From Blautia liquoris (GTDB lineage: Bacteria; Bacillota; Clostridia; Lachnospirales; Lachnospiraceae), in assembly GCF_015159595.1 (NCBI RefSeq), contig NZ_CP063304.1, forward strand, positions 2,728,001-2,792,000: a DNA stretch of 64,000 nucleotides, in the 5' to 3' direction. The notes beneath the pieces are model-generated. The model saw only the letters and a program-made list of their open reading frames with translations, was not told the origin of the DNA and did no database searches. A program made the translations under genes and the position numbers. Below, in pieces: positions 36,326 through 44,491 of the stretch (positions are counted from its first letter, which is position 1; each line of letters begins with the position of its first letter).

Positions 36326-36979
36326 ATGCGTAAAGAAAATAGAACCTACTATTTTTCTGTTGAAGGCGAAACCGAACAATGGTATTTAGAGTGGCTCCAA
36401 CGTATAATAAATTCTTATTCTGATACAAAATATACAGTAAAAATAGATAGTAAAGTTCAAAAAGATCCTCTAGCCCGTGTAAAACGCCTCACGGTCCTAG
36501 GGGAAACAGAAATCACTCATATCTTTGACAGAGAAAGCGAAGATGCGGTCCATGTGAAACAGTTTCAAAAAACCTTAGACCGAATGGAAATGGCGCAAAA
36601 CAGCGGGAAAGATATTACATACAATCTCGGATACAGCAATTTCACATTTGAGCTTTGGATAATTCTACACAAAACAGACTGCAACAGTTTGCGGATTCAT
36701 CGTAAGCAATATCTCGCACCACTTAATAAGGCCTATGGTGAAAACTTTGAAAATCTTGATCAATATAAACATAAGAATAATTTTGAACGTGTACTTAAGC
36801 AACTGACACTGGATAATGTGCGTGCAGCAATCCGACGATCAAAGACTATAATGAAACGTAACCAAGACGCTGGTTATACTTTGCAGGAATATAACAGATA
36901 TAAGTATTATGCAGAAAATCCTTCGCTTTCTATTTGGGAGTCTATAGAAAAAATATTAAATGAATGTGAATTGTTATAG
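36326..36979 (+). CDS. RloB-family protein (AbiL/RloB-like effector)
   Basis: A 217-residue RloB-domain protein (PF13707-like). The N-terminal strand carries VEGETEQWYLEWL, with the acidic EGE/TE pattern of TOPRIM-like nucleases, and ITHIFDRESED supplies the second acidic cluster. SNFTFELWIILHK is the family's central motif. The frame opens at 36305, overlapping the ATPase; the ATG at 36326, just after its stop, is preferred. Likely the toxic or nuclease effector controlled by the ATPase. Catalysis itself is inference. Confidence 0.8.
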   Translation: MRKENRTYYFSVEGETEQWYLEWLQRIINSYSDTKYTVKIDSKVQKDPLARVKRLTVLGETEITHIFDRESEDAVHVKQFQKTLDRMEMAQNSGKDITYNLGYSNFTFELWIILHKTDCNSLRIHRKQYLAPLNKAYGENFENLDQYKHKNNFERVLKQLTLDNVRAAIRRSKTIMKRNQDAGYTLQEYNRYKYYAENPSLSIWESIEKILNECELL

Positions 36980-37218
36980 GAGAAGATAAGCTGACCCCTT
37001 TGATCGCTTTGCGCCTCTCTCAGTAATAGGCCATCTACCCCGCTTGAAGTGAAGTAGATGGCTAAAATAATAATCACAAAAGTAAGATCTCCATTTTTAC
37101 CCGCAGAACCCAGAAATAGTTTTATCCCCCCACATTCTTCACAATATTGCTTCATTGACGCCACTTCCTATAGCCTATGCAATGGCTAAATCCATCCTGA
37201 GCTTTCAGAAGATAAGAA
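36980..37218. other. Gap after the RloB gene with a hairpin
   Basis: Contains a 9-bp inverted repeat GCCATCTAC (37030-37038) and GTAGATGGC (37054-37062) with a 15-nt loop, a possible terminator of the defence module although no T-run follows. A minus-strand ORF beginning MKQYCEECGG is present at the 37154 end but lacks a recognisable family and ribosome site. Confidence 0.4.
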
Positions 37219-37344
37219 TCAGATGCCAAGTGCCATCCGCGCTCCTTCTTCTACAGCGGCCGCAATTCTTCTTGCCTGGACTGCATCGCCAATCACGTGT
37301 AATTCCGGTACCTTGTCTTTCAAGCTCTCTTGAAGCCTAAAAAT
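37219..37344 (-). pseudogene. C-terminal remnant of an NADH:flavin oxidoreductase
   Basis: A minus-strand frame, closed upstream by TAG at 37345-37347, encodes 41 residues with the segments VPELHVIGDAVQARRI and AVEEGARMALGI. This is the characteristic C-terminus of the FAD/NAD domain in the old-yellow-enzyme/2,4-dienoyl-CoA reductase-like family, where GDA..AR contacts the cofactor. The remaining 600 or so residues are absent. It sits directly next to the defence module, suggesting turnover at this site. Confidence 0.65.
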
Positions 37345-37389
37345 CTATCGTTGTACCCAGTATATTCTTTTTATTGTTCACACCAAAGA

Positions 37390-38280
37390 TTAACGAACTT
37401 CTAACCGTTTTTCAAAATGCCCCCATATCATCTCTGGTAATACAATAAGCACAAAAGCGTCGGGATCCATCTGGTGAATCAAATTCTTCAGCGTCTGCAA
37501 TTCATATTTGCTGATCACGATCATATGAATGTTTTCCTCTTGATGACTAAATTCGCCCCAGCCACTCCAACTGGTTACTCCGCGGGAAACACAACGATTG
37601 ATACTCTCTCCCAATGACTTGTTTTTTGTGACAACAAATGCACAAACCTTTATATTTTGGTAATGTACATGGTCGAGAACAACTGCTGCAATAATTGAAA
37701 ATACAAGTGAATATGCAGCGACTTCAATATTGTAGCGAAGAGCTGCTATGAAATAGATGCCTGCATTCATCATGGCACTGATTTTCCCAACGCTGAAGTC
37801 AGGATATCTTTTTGCGCAGTACATACCAAGAATATCCAACCCGCCGCCTGATCCTCCTGCCCTTAATGTTATTCCCACACCAGAGCCCGACACCACGCCG
37901 CCTATGATGCAGTTTAAAAGTTCATCACTGAATATTGGCTTTTTCGGTGCTGGAATCCATGTTAAAAGCAAGGATTGTATACAAACGGCAATAATTGTTC
38001 TGTAGAAGAATTTTGTTCCCAAGCTTTTATATCCTAGAATAAATAGAGGGATATTAATGCACCAGAATATAATTCCCGTAAGATCTATGGAGTTTGGCAC
38101 TTGTATTCCAACAACTCTCAAAAGAAAATCTTTTATCAATTGTGCTGCTCCGGTAAAGCCTCCGCTATACAAACCTGCAGGAAACAAAAACCATCTGTAG
38201 CCCAGAGAGAAAAAGACAACTCCCAAAATAACCCAGAACATATTGGATATTTCCTTTTTTTTCACTTCGGACACCTCCAC
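37390..38280 (-). CDS. YitT-family membrane protein (DUF161/DUF2179)
   Basis: A 296-residue protein with five or six N-terminal membrane segments (first at FWVILGVVFFSLGYRWFLF), the family motif GLYSGGFTGAAQL near 37 and the glycine-rich LRAGGSGGGLDILGMY near 140. The last 80 residues are the soluble DUF2179 domain (IHMIVISKYELQTLKNLIHQ). Function of YitT proteins is unknown. The frame starts with GTG at 38280; another GTG five codons on (38265) has a better-spaced GGAGGTG. It is monocistronic, between gene remnants and the regulator at 38424. Confidence 0.85.
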   Translation of the reverse strand: MEVSEVKKKEISNMFWVILGVVFFSLGYRWFLFPAGLYSGGFTGAAQLIKDFLLRVVGIQVPNSIDLTGIIFWCINIPLFILGYKSLGTKFFYRTIIAVCIQSLLLTWIPAPKKPIFSDELLNCIIGGVVSGSGVGITLRAGGSGGGLDILGMYCAKRYPDFSVGKISAMMNAGIYFIAALRYNIEVAAYSLVFSIIAAVVLDHVHYQNIKVCAFVVTKNKSLGESINRCVSRGVTSWSGWGEFSHQEENIHMIVISKYELQTLKNLIHQMDPDAFVLIVLPEMIWGHFEKRLEVR

Positions 38281-38423
38281 CTCTCCTTTGTTTGAAAAAA
38301 CTAATCATTTCCCCTGCCGGCGTATAGCTGTCCCATCGCAACAACAAAGGCAGCCCTTTTTGCAGCCAGCATGAATTTCATACCAAGCACATCACCTTTA
38401 GCGAAAGTTCTTCCTAGTAACTT

Positions 38424-40013
38424 CTAGAAATATGTTGTAATTTTGCGATACTCACCTGGGGTAATACTGGAGTAATCTGTAAACACTTTCGTAAAATATT
38501 GCACGTTGGGATAACCAACCTGCTCCGAAATCTGTGATATTTTCAGCGTTGTAGTTCTCAGAAACCTCTTGGCCTCTTCCATTCTTTTTTCCATAAGGAT
38601 CTGAGAATAGTTTTTTCCTGTGTTTTGCTTAATTAATCTGCTGACATAAGAGGGATTTCTGTTAATATGATCAGAAACATTTGTTAAGCCAATTGGTTCA
38701 GAGTAATGTGTATTAATGTAATCGTAGATTGACTGAATCAATATATTCTGCTCCCCATTTTGTTGATTCGAAATGCAATCGGCAATATACTCTACCCAAT
38801 AAATTAAATACTCCTGTTTCAACTTAAAACTAGACTGAACATGTATTTTTTCTTCTGCGGAACTGCGCTGACTCATCGCCTCCCTCTGAAAAGAAGGAAG
38901 ACCCGATAAAAACATATTTACATTAGACACAATCAAATCTATCACCTGATTTGAATACTCCTCAGTCTCATCCTGAGTCTGTGACAGAATCTTGTCCACA
39001 TACCAAAGTGCTTTTACTTTATCCCCTTTTCGTAGAAACGAGATCAACTCAGCTGTCTCATCTATCATGTCAAAATACGAATTATCACTATAATATTCCG
39101 GCAATTCCTCGTACCGTATTATAATATTTTTATCCAGAGTTTTACCATATTCCAGGCAATATAAAACCTGCTTTTTCAGTTCCTGAATCTTAATGAGATC
39201 ACATGCTTTCTGACTGATTCCAATTTTCAAATGAACAGGATACAGCTGTTCCAGTTCACATTTTATCGCTTCAATCTCCTCAAATATTTTCTTTTCATTG
39301 ATATCGGTTTCTGGAAAACTCCAAATAAAGTACATAACTTCCCCAAGTCTATAGACTGGTATAGAGTTATGCTTTTTCTGAAAATAGTTCCAAATTGAAT
39401 ACCCATAGTAACTTTCCTCCTCAAATGATCGATTCTCTGTCACAAAGCTCATCGCCACAACACGAAATTCCTTTAAATCTGCCATTAGAAATTTTTTTTG
39501 ATAGTCCAGCTGTTCCTGATTAAAATACATAGGCTGAAAAAATAGTTTTTCCATAAACTGCTGTCTTACTATCTCAGAGTGTTCTACAAAGTAATTTTGA
39601 AAAAGCTGATAAATATCCTCGTGTTTCTTCTCTTCTGAATATTCTGTTATGGCACGTTTTATACACTCCAATGTTTCTTCTTCATTAATTGGTTTCAGAA
39701 TGTATTCGCTTACCTGATATTGAATCGCCGCCTGTGCATATTCGAATTGTGCATGACCTGTAATAAATATTATCTTTGAATGATAGCCTTTTTCGTATAC
39801 ATAATGGGCAACATCAATTCCGCTTATACCAGGCATCTGAATATCTGTCAGTATAATTTCCGGTTTTAGTCTATTAATGAGATCAAAAACTTTATATGGC
39901 TCCGAATTGGTAACAATCTTATGTATTCCATGAGCTGCTTCTTCTGCAATTGCCTGCAGTTCCTGACAAATCAAGATTTCATCGTCAAGGATCAGTATCG
40001 TCAATATTATCAT
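38424..40013 (-). CDS. Response regulator, REC plus AraC-type (YesN-like)
   Basis: A 529-residue regulator. The receiver domain begins LTILILDDEILICQELQAIA; the acceptor Asp is in ILTDIQMPGISGID (near 57). A variable middle region of about 290 residues precedes the AraC domain (LTNVSDHINRNPSYVSRLIK and ISQISEQVGYPNVQYFTKVF). It overlaps the sensor kinase gene by 29 bp. It is the last gene of a six-gene operon encoding the transporter it probably regulates. Confidence 0.92.
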   Translation of the reverse strand: MIILTILILDDEILICQELQAIAEEAAHGIHKIVTNSEPYKVFDLINRLKPEIILTDIQMPGISGIDVAHYVYEKGYHSKIIFITGHAQFEYAQAAIQYQVSEYILKPINEEETLECIKRAITEYSEEKKHEDIYQLFQNYFVEHSEIVRQQFMEKLFFQPMYFNQEQLDYQKKFLMADLKEFRVVAMSFVTENRSFEEESYYGYSIWNYFQKKHNSIPVYRLGEVMYFIWSFPETDINEKKIFEEIEAIKCELEQLYPVHLKIGISQKACDLIKIQELKKQVLYCLEYGKTLDKNIIIRYEELPEYYSDNSYFDMIDETAELISFLRKGDKVKALWYVDKILSQTQDETEEYSNQVIDLIVSNVNMFLSGLPSFQREAMSQRSSAEEKIHVQSSFKLKQEYLIYWVEYIADCISNQQNGEQNILIQSIYDYINTHYSEPIGLTNVSDHINRNPSYVSRLIKQNTGKNYSQILMEKRMEEAKRFLRTTTLKISQISEQVGYPNVQYFTKVFTDYSSITPGEYRKITTYF

Positions 40014-41769
40014 CTCTTTTCTTTGGTGTTAATATCTTTGGCAGGCGTACAACAACACTGCTGCCAGCAGGTAACAGCTGCCTGATATGAAGACCATATT
40101 CATTTCCATACATCAAGCGGATCCTCTGTTGAATATTAAAAATCCCAATATGGTTATCACGTGTTTTAAAATCAATATGATCATGGGCATCAATTTGATC
40201 AATTTTTCTTATAACACTATCTGGAATTCCTATCCCGTTATCTTTCACTTCCAGATATATACTATTATCGTCTTCCCATCCCTCTACTGCAATCATTCCG
40301 GTTCCTTTTATTTTTGAAATACCATGTATTACTGCATTTTCGATAATAGGTTGAATTACTAATTTGGGTATGTAAAACTGATAGATAGACTCCGGGATTT
40401 CCACCAGAAAAATGATTTTATACTGAAAGCGTATCTTCTGGATATAGATATACTGCCTGATATACTTCAAATCCTCTTCGACAGTCAAAAAAGGCTGTCC
40501 TTTCACAGACATTCTCAAAATACTTGCAAGTGACGTGATTGTTTTATTGACCTTATCTGATTCACCTTGTCTTGCCAGACTGTTAATACAATCCAATGTG
40601 TTATAAAGAAAATGTGGATTCATTTGTGCCTGAAGAGACTCCATCTGTGCTTCTTTTAGTAAAATCTCCTTAATATAAACTGTGTGTATCAGAGTATCAA
40701 TCCTGGACAGCAACCCATTATACGAATCAGAAAGCTCCTTAAATTCATCCTGTGTATGCATATGAATATATGAGTTCTTATCAATTTCTTCTGTTTGATT
40801 GAGTTTTTGCATAAAGGCATGCAGTTGCCCTGCGATCATGTTTCCTGTGAAGTAAATCGCCAATATCGTGATAAGTATTGCCAAAAATATCAACCCCAGT
40901 TCCATCCAGAAGCTTCTATTTGTGTCATAAAATAATACTTTTTCGTTAATAATTCCGATCACTTCACAGTTTCCATAATCCAGAATGTTATGTTTTACCT
41001 GATATCTTTTTCCCTTTTGATCTTTTATAATGTCAGCACACTGTTTATCAGACATTTGAGATGCGTTAATTAATATATTCTTGCTCTCATCTGTCAGTAC
41101 AATTGATATAGCATCTGCACGTTCTGTAGGTCTTAGCAGATTTGTCAAATCGTTCTTACTAATATCCAACATAAGAAAACCAATCTTTTCATTGCTTCGT
41201 TCCAATTCAGGAACATATACATTTCTTGAAAGCGTAATCATATTTCTGTGAAAGGGATTCTGGCTGACAATCAGTTTCCCATGCATATTAGATGTTTCGT
41301 TTTGGAGCACGGAAGCGTATTTTTCTGTCTGTTCAATTGTTTTCACATAGATTGCATTATTAATGTATATCTCATTATATTTATTAAATAGGCAGACATT
41401 CATAATTGAAGGCTGGCTGTTCATAAGTAAAGAATTTATATTGAATGAAATCCTGCTTATAAGAGAATTGAAACTATCTTCATCCATCACCCTTTGCTCT
41501 GTATGTAAATATTCCTGTACCTCATCTGAGTAATATAAAAATTTTGTTGTAGCCTGATCATAATTGCTGAATGTACTATTCAATAAGTTTGATTTCTCTG
41601 TGATATTCTGCTCTGTCTGATCATAAACCATGTTTTTCAACTGCCTGAACATCACAGCAGTAATACTCAATATAATGATGTCACTAATAACAATAAAAGG
41701 AAGACAAAAGCAAAGAATTTTATTTTTTATCTTCAACTTTCCAAAAAACTCATATACCATCCTTTTCAT
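39985..41769 (-). CDS. Sensor histidine kinase, YesM-like
   Basis: A 594-residue membrane kinase. Transmembrane helices at about 18-40 and 283-305 bracket an extracellular sensor domain, followed by HAMP. The phospho-acceptor is in QAQMNPHFLYNTLDCINSLA, and the ATPase domain has LVIQPIIENAVIHGISK, VKDNGIGIPDSV and HIGIFNIQQRI. It likely senses the sugar handled by the co-transcribed transporter. It starts 37 bp after the metallo-hydrolase gene. Confidence 0.92.
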   Translation of the reverse strand: MKRMVYEFFGKLKIKNKILCFCLPFIVISDIIILSITAVMFRQLKNMVYDQTEQNITEKSNLLNSTFSNYDQATTKFLYYSDEVQEYLHTEQRVMDEDSFNSLISRISFNINSLLMNSQPSIMNVCLFNKYNEIYINNAIYVKTIEQTEKYASVLQNETSNMHGKLIVSQNPFHRNMITLSRNVYVPELERSNEKIGFLMLDISKNDLTNLLRPTERADAISIVLTDESKNILINASQMSDKQCADIIKDQKGKRYQVKHNILDYGNCEVIGIINEKVLFYDTNRSFWMELGLIFLAILITILAIYFTGNMIAGQLHAFMQKLNQTEEIDKNSYIHMHTQDEFKELSDSYNGLLSRIDTLIHTVYIKEILLKEAQMESLQAQMNPHFLYNTLDCINSLARQGESDKVNKTITSLASILRMSVKGQPFLTVEEDLKYIRQYIYIQKIRFQYKIIFLVEIPESIYQFYIPKLVIQPIIENAVIHGISKIKGTGMIAVEGWEDDNSIYLEVKDNGIGIPDSVIRKIDQIDAHDHIDFKTRDNHIGIFNIQQRIRLMYGNEYGLHIRQLLPAGSSVVVRLPKILTPKKRDDNIDDTDP

Positions 41770-41806
41770 ATCTTAGCACACCCTTTATATTTTTAAAAAT
41801 TCAGGT

Positions 41807-42670
41807 CTATATACGCCCCTTATTGTAGAGAACCGAAGCCAGTCCATACCGATGAATATATTCTGTTTTCTCTGCAGATTTATTCTCATGAATATGATCC
41901 AATAAATGACCATTCAGGACCTCTTCCACACATTTTATCATATGATCAATGTATAGTTCACCAATTGGCCGCAGATAATGTCCCGGAAAAATAAGTTCAT
42001 ACTCATCTCTTCTATCTCTTAGTTTCTTCAATGATAGCAGATAATTCTCCATTGTATCCGAATAGCTGTCAAAAATCAGCGTCGGCGTGCTGACAATGGT
42101 ATCCGCTGAAAAAAGAATCCTGTTTTCCGAATCCAAAAGGCAAATGCTGTCTTTTGTGTGTCCTGGCGTTTCGATGACCTCTAGCTCTCGATTCCCAAGT
42201 AAAAATCGGTCACCTTCTCTGATTCCCTTTAAGTTGTATTGTTTCACGAACTTTGCATCATATGTAAGACTCGCCATATGATTATATTCCATTCTGGCTT
42301 TCTGTTCTTCAAAAAACTCCTGCCGCTGTTTCACATTATTTTGACTTTTAATCACAGAGATTGCATTTTCAGGAGCATAGACACAATCAAAGTGCCCATT
42401 TCCTCCAGCATGATCATAATGATGATGAGTATTCACTACAACATAAGGCAGGTCAGTCATAGTCTCAACCACAGCTCTAATATCCCCCAATCCGATCCCA
42501 GTATCAATCAATAGAGCTTTTTTAGTACCAATGACCAGATACATAATATCAATGCCAAACTCATCAATCGCATAGACATCTTTTGCTACTTCTTGGATAT
42601 CAAATCCATTTATCTGATATAAATTCATATTATCTTTGTAAAAATCGCTCATTTGAATTGCCTCCTTCAT
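41807..42670 (-). CDS. Metallo-beta-lactamase-fold hydrolase
   Basis: A 287-residue MBL-fold enzyme. The zinc motif THHHYDHAGG is near residues 80-90, with ETPGHTKDSICL (His near 173) and FSADTIVS (Asp near 192) completing the binuclear site, and FPGHY near 235. Substrates in this family include thioesters, lactones and phosphoesters; with a sugar transporter, a sugar lactone is an option but unproven. It overlaps the permease stop by 4 bp, so it is translationally coupled to import. Confidence 0.82.
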   Translation of the reverse strand: MKEAIQMSDFYKDNMNLYQINGFDIQEVAKDVYAIDEFGIDIMYLVIGTKKALLIDTGIGLGDIRAVVETMTDLPYVVVNTHHHYDHAGGNGHFDCVYAPENAISVIKSQNNVKQRQEFFEEQKARMEYNHMASLTYDAKFVKQYNLKGIREGDRFLLGNRELEVIETPGHTKDSICLLDSENRILFSADTIVSTPTLIFDSYSDTMENYLLSLKKLRDRRDEYELIFPGHYLRPIGELYIDHMIKCVEEVLNGHLLDHIHENKSAEKTEYIHRYGLASVLYNKGRI

Positions 42671-43497
42671 TTCACTGCGCCTGCCGTCAGACCGCTAGTA
42701 ATATACTTTTGTCCTGCGATATAAATAACTATAATAGGTATCATGCTCACCGTCAATCCGGCAATTAATAGATTCCACTGCGCATTCGTCGTTGTCTTAA
42801 ACATATACAGATTTACTGTGATTGTTCTTAAACTCTCATCACTGATAATGATCGTAGGGAGCAATAAATCATTCCATGTCCATAAAAAATACAATATCAC
42901 CAAGGTCACTGTAGACGATTTCACAAGAGGAAGAATAATTTGCGTCATGGTGCGGAACGGAGAAGCGCCATCAATGGCAGCCGCCTCCTCAAGCTCCCTT
43001 GGAACACTTTTCAGAAATCCCACATAAGTCATGACCCCAAAAGAAGTAAAAAATCCACTGTTAAAAATAATAAGTCCCAGATGAGTGTTAGTCAAATTCA
43101 AATTTTTAGCCAGAATAGAAATTGCGATCATCACCGCATGAAACGGTATAATATGACCTAATACAAATAGTAAATACAAACCATCGCCAAGTTTTCCATC
43201 CAGATGTGAGATCCCATATGCACTGGTAAACGATATTATGCACGCTATTAGAACCGTGAAAGCCGTCACAAATAAAGTATTTCGGAAGGCTGTAGAAAAA
43301 TTCATACTATCCATTGCCTGTTTGAAATTATCCAGATAAAGGCTCTTTGGCAGAGAAAGAAAAGAAGTTAAAATCTCCTTATTGGGTTTGAATGCATTCA
43401 TGACAATCAAAAAAACGGGCAACATAAAGATCAATCCTGCTAAAAGACAGATGATGCTTTTTACTGTGCTTTTTTTACTAATTTCTTTTGCCATCAA
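42667..43497 (-). CDS. Carbohydrate ABC transporter permease, MalG type
   Basis: A 276-residue permease with six hydrophobic segments, EAA loop ELEEAAAIDGASPFRTMTQI around 168-187 and C-terminus SGLTAGAVK. It overlaps both neighbours by 4 bp: the MalF-type permease upstream and the MBL-fold hydrolase downstream. That tight packing implies one transcript with coupled translation. Confidence 0.9.
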   Translation of the reverse strand: MMAKEISKKSTVKSIICLLAGLIFMLPVFLIVMNAFKPNKEILTSFLSLPKSLYLDNFKQAMDSMNFSTAFRNTLFVTAFTVLIACIISFTSAYGISHLDGKLGDGLYLLFVLGHIIPFHAVMIAISILAKNLNLTNTHLGLIIFNSGFFTSFGVMTYVGFLKSVPRELEEAAAIDGASPFRTMTQIILPLVKSSTVTLVILYFLWTWNDLLLPTIIISDESLRTITVNLYMFKTTTNAQWNLLIAGLTVSMIPIIVIYIAGQKYITSGLTAGAVK

Positions 43498-44381
43498 AGT
43501 TGGACCTCCCTTCTTCTAGTCAAAGTCAACTGAATCATAGCTATGACACACACCATCAGAAATAGCACCATAGATTTTGCTGATGCATATCCTGTTTTAA
43601 AAGCTCCAAATGCATCATTGTAAATATTTAATGCAATGGTCTGTGTACTGTTTGCCGGGCCGCCTCTTGTCAGTGAAAGCGGAATATCAAAGGCTTTAAA
43701 TGCTCCTGATATAGATACGAACAGGTTAATTGTAATAGTAGGCATCAATAGGGGCAATTGAATATGAAAGATTTTCTTAATTCCCGTGCAGCCGTCTAAT
43801 AGTGCTGCTTCTATAATATCTTTGGGGATTGTCTGAAGTCCGGCAATATAAAGCATCATTAGAAATCCTATTTCCTGCCATGTTGTTACCAGCAACACTG
43901 CAATAGCAGCCATTTTTGCATCACCAAACCAGCTGACCTCCGCAATTTTATTCAAGTGCACCATTTTCGCAAAACTTGGTATTACTCCTGTAAATAGAAA
44001 GAGCCATACAAAAGAAACCATAACTCCACTTATTATGTTTGGTATAAAAAAGAGTGAACGTGTGACACCTTTCCATCGAATCTTTGAATCTAACAAGTAA
44101 GCAATCAGGAATCCCGCAACATTAGATATGAGGATAGATGCAATGCCAAGCAGCACAGTAAAAACAATCGCATGTATAAATGTCTTATCCCTAAACAATT
44201 TAACGTAGTTTGTAAATCCATTAAATATTTTTGTCCCTTTAATCAGATTCCAGTTATAGAATGAAGATGGTATGGTTTCAAATAATAACGGCCATATAAT
44301 GGCTATTCCATAGAATACAAGAGAAGGGACCACAAGTAATAGATAGAACTTCTTATTTTTCTTATTTAAATAATTCGACAT
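43494..44381 (-). CDS. Carbohydrate ABC transporter permease, MalF type
   Basis: A 295-residue permease, first helix FYLLLVVPSLVFYGIAIIWP, EAA loop IIEAALLDGCTGIKKIFHIQ near 195-215, and TRGGPANSTQTIALNIYNDAF typical of MalF-like proteins. The start has GGGAG upstream. It is separated from the binding-protein gene by 110 bp containing a long hairpin at 44416-44479. Confidence 0.9.
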   Translation of the reverse strand: MSNYLNKKNKKFYLLLVVPSLVFYGIAIIWPLLFETIPSSFYNWNLIKGTKIFNGFTNYVKLFRDKTFIHAIVFTVLLGIASILISNVAGFLIAYLLDSKIRWKGVTRSLFFIPNIISGVMVSFVWLFLFTGVIPSFAKMVHLNKIAEVSWFGDAKMAAIAVLLVTTWQEIGFLMMLYIAGLQTIPKDIIEAALLDGCTGIKKIFHIQLPLLMPTITINLFVSISGAFKAFDIPLSLTRGGPANSTQTIALNIYNDAFGAFKTGYASAKSMVLFLMVCVIAMIQLTLTRRREVQL

Positions 44382-44415
44382 ATTGATCTCCCTTTTGGGT
44401 ACAGAAATAATTTTT

Positions 44416-44479
44416 AAAGTACCCTTCCCGGAATCTTACAGACAGTCTTATCTCTGATCATCCATGGGAAAGGTACTTT
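44416..44479 (-). other. Intercistronic hairpin after binding-protein gene
   Basis: A 14-bp stem with one mismatch: AAAGTACCCTTCCC (44416-44429) and GGGAAAGGTACTTT (44466-44479), loop of 36 nt. It begins 12 bp after the binding-protein stop and precedes the permease gene. No proper T-run follows on the minus strand, so partial read-through into the permeases is expected. Confidence 0.6.
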
Positions 44480-44491
44480 TATTTCTAATAA

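Noticed and set aside
36907-37164. 85-codon minus-strand frame starting MASMKQYCEECGG
   Set aside because: Overlaps the RloB 3' end and a hairpin; the CxxC start is suggestive, but there is no ribosome site and no family resemblance.
38301-38423. 40 codons in frame after the TAG of the regulator at 38424, encoding an Ala-rich peptide (LAAKRAAFVVAMGQLYAG)
   Set aside because: The regulator already ends at the normal AraC C-terminus and no recoding signal is apparent; no family recognised. Treated as chance read-through or an unidentifiable remnant.
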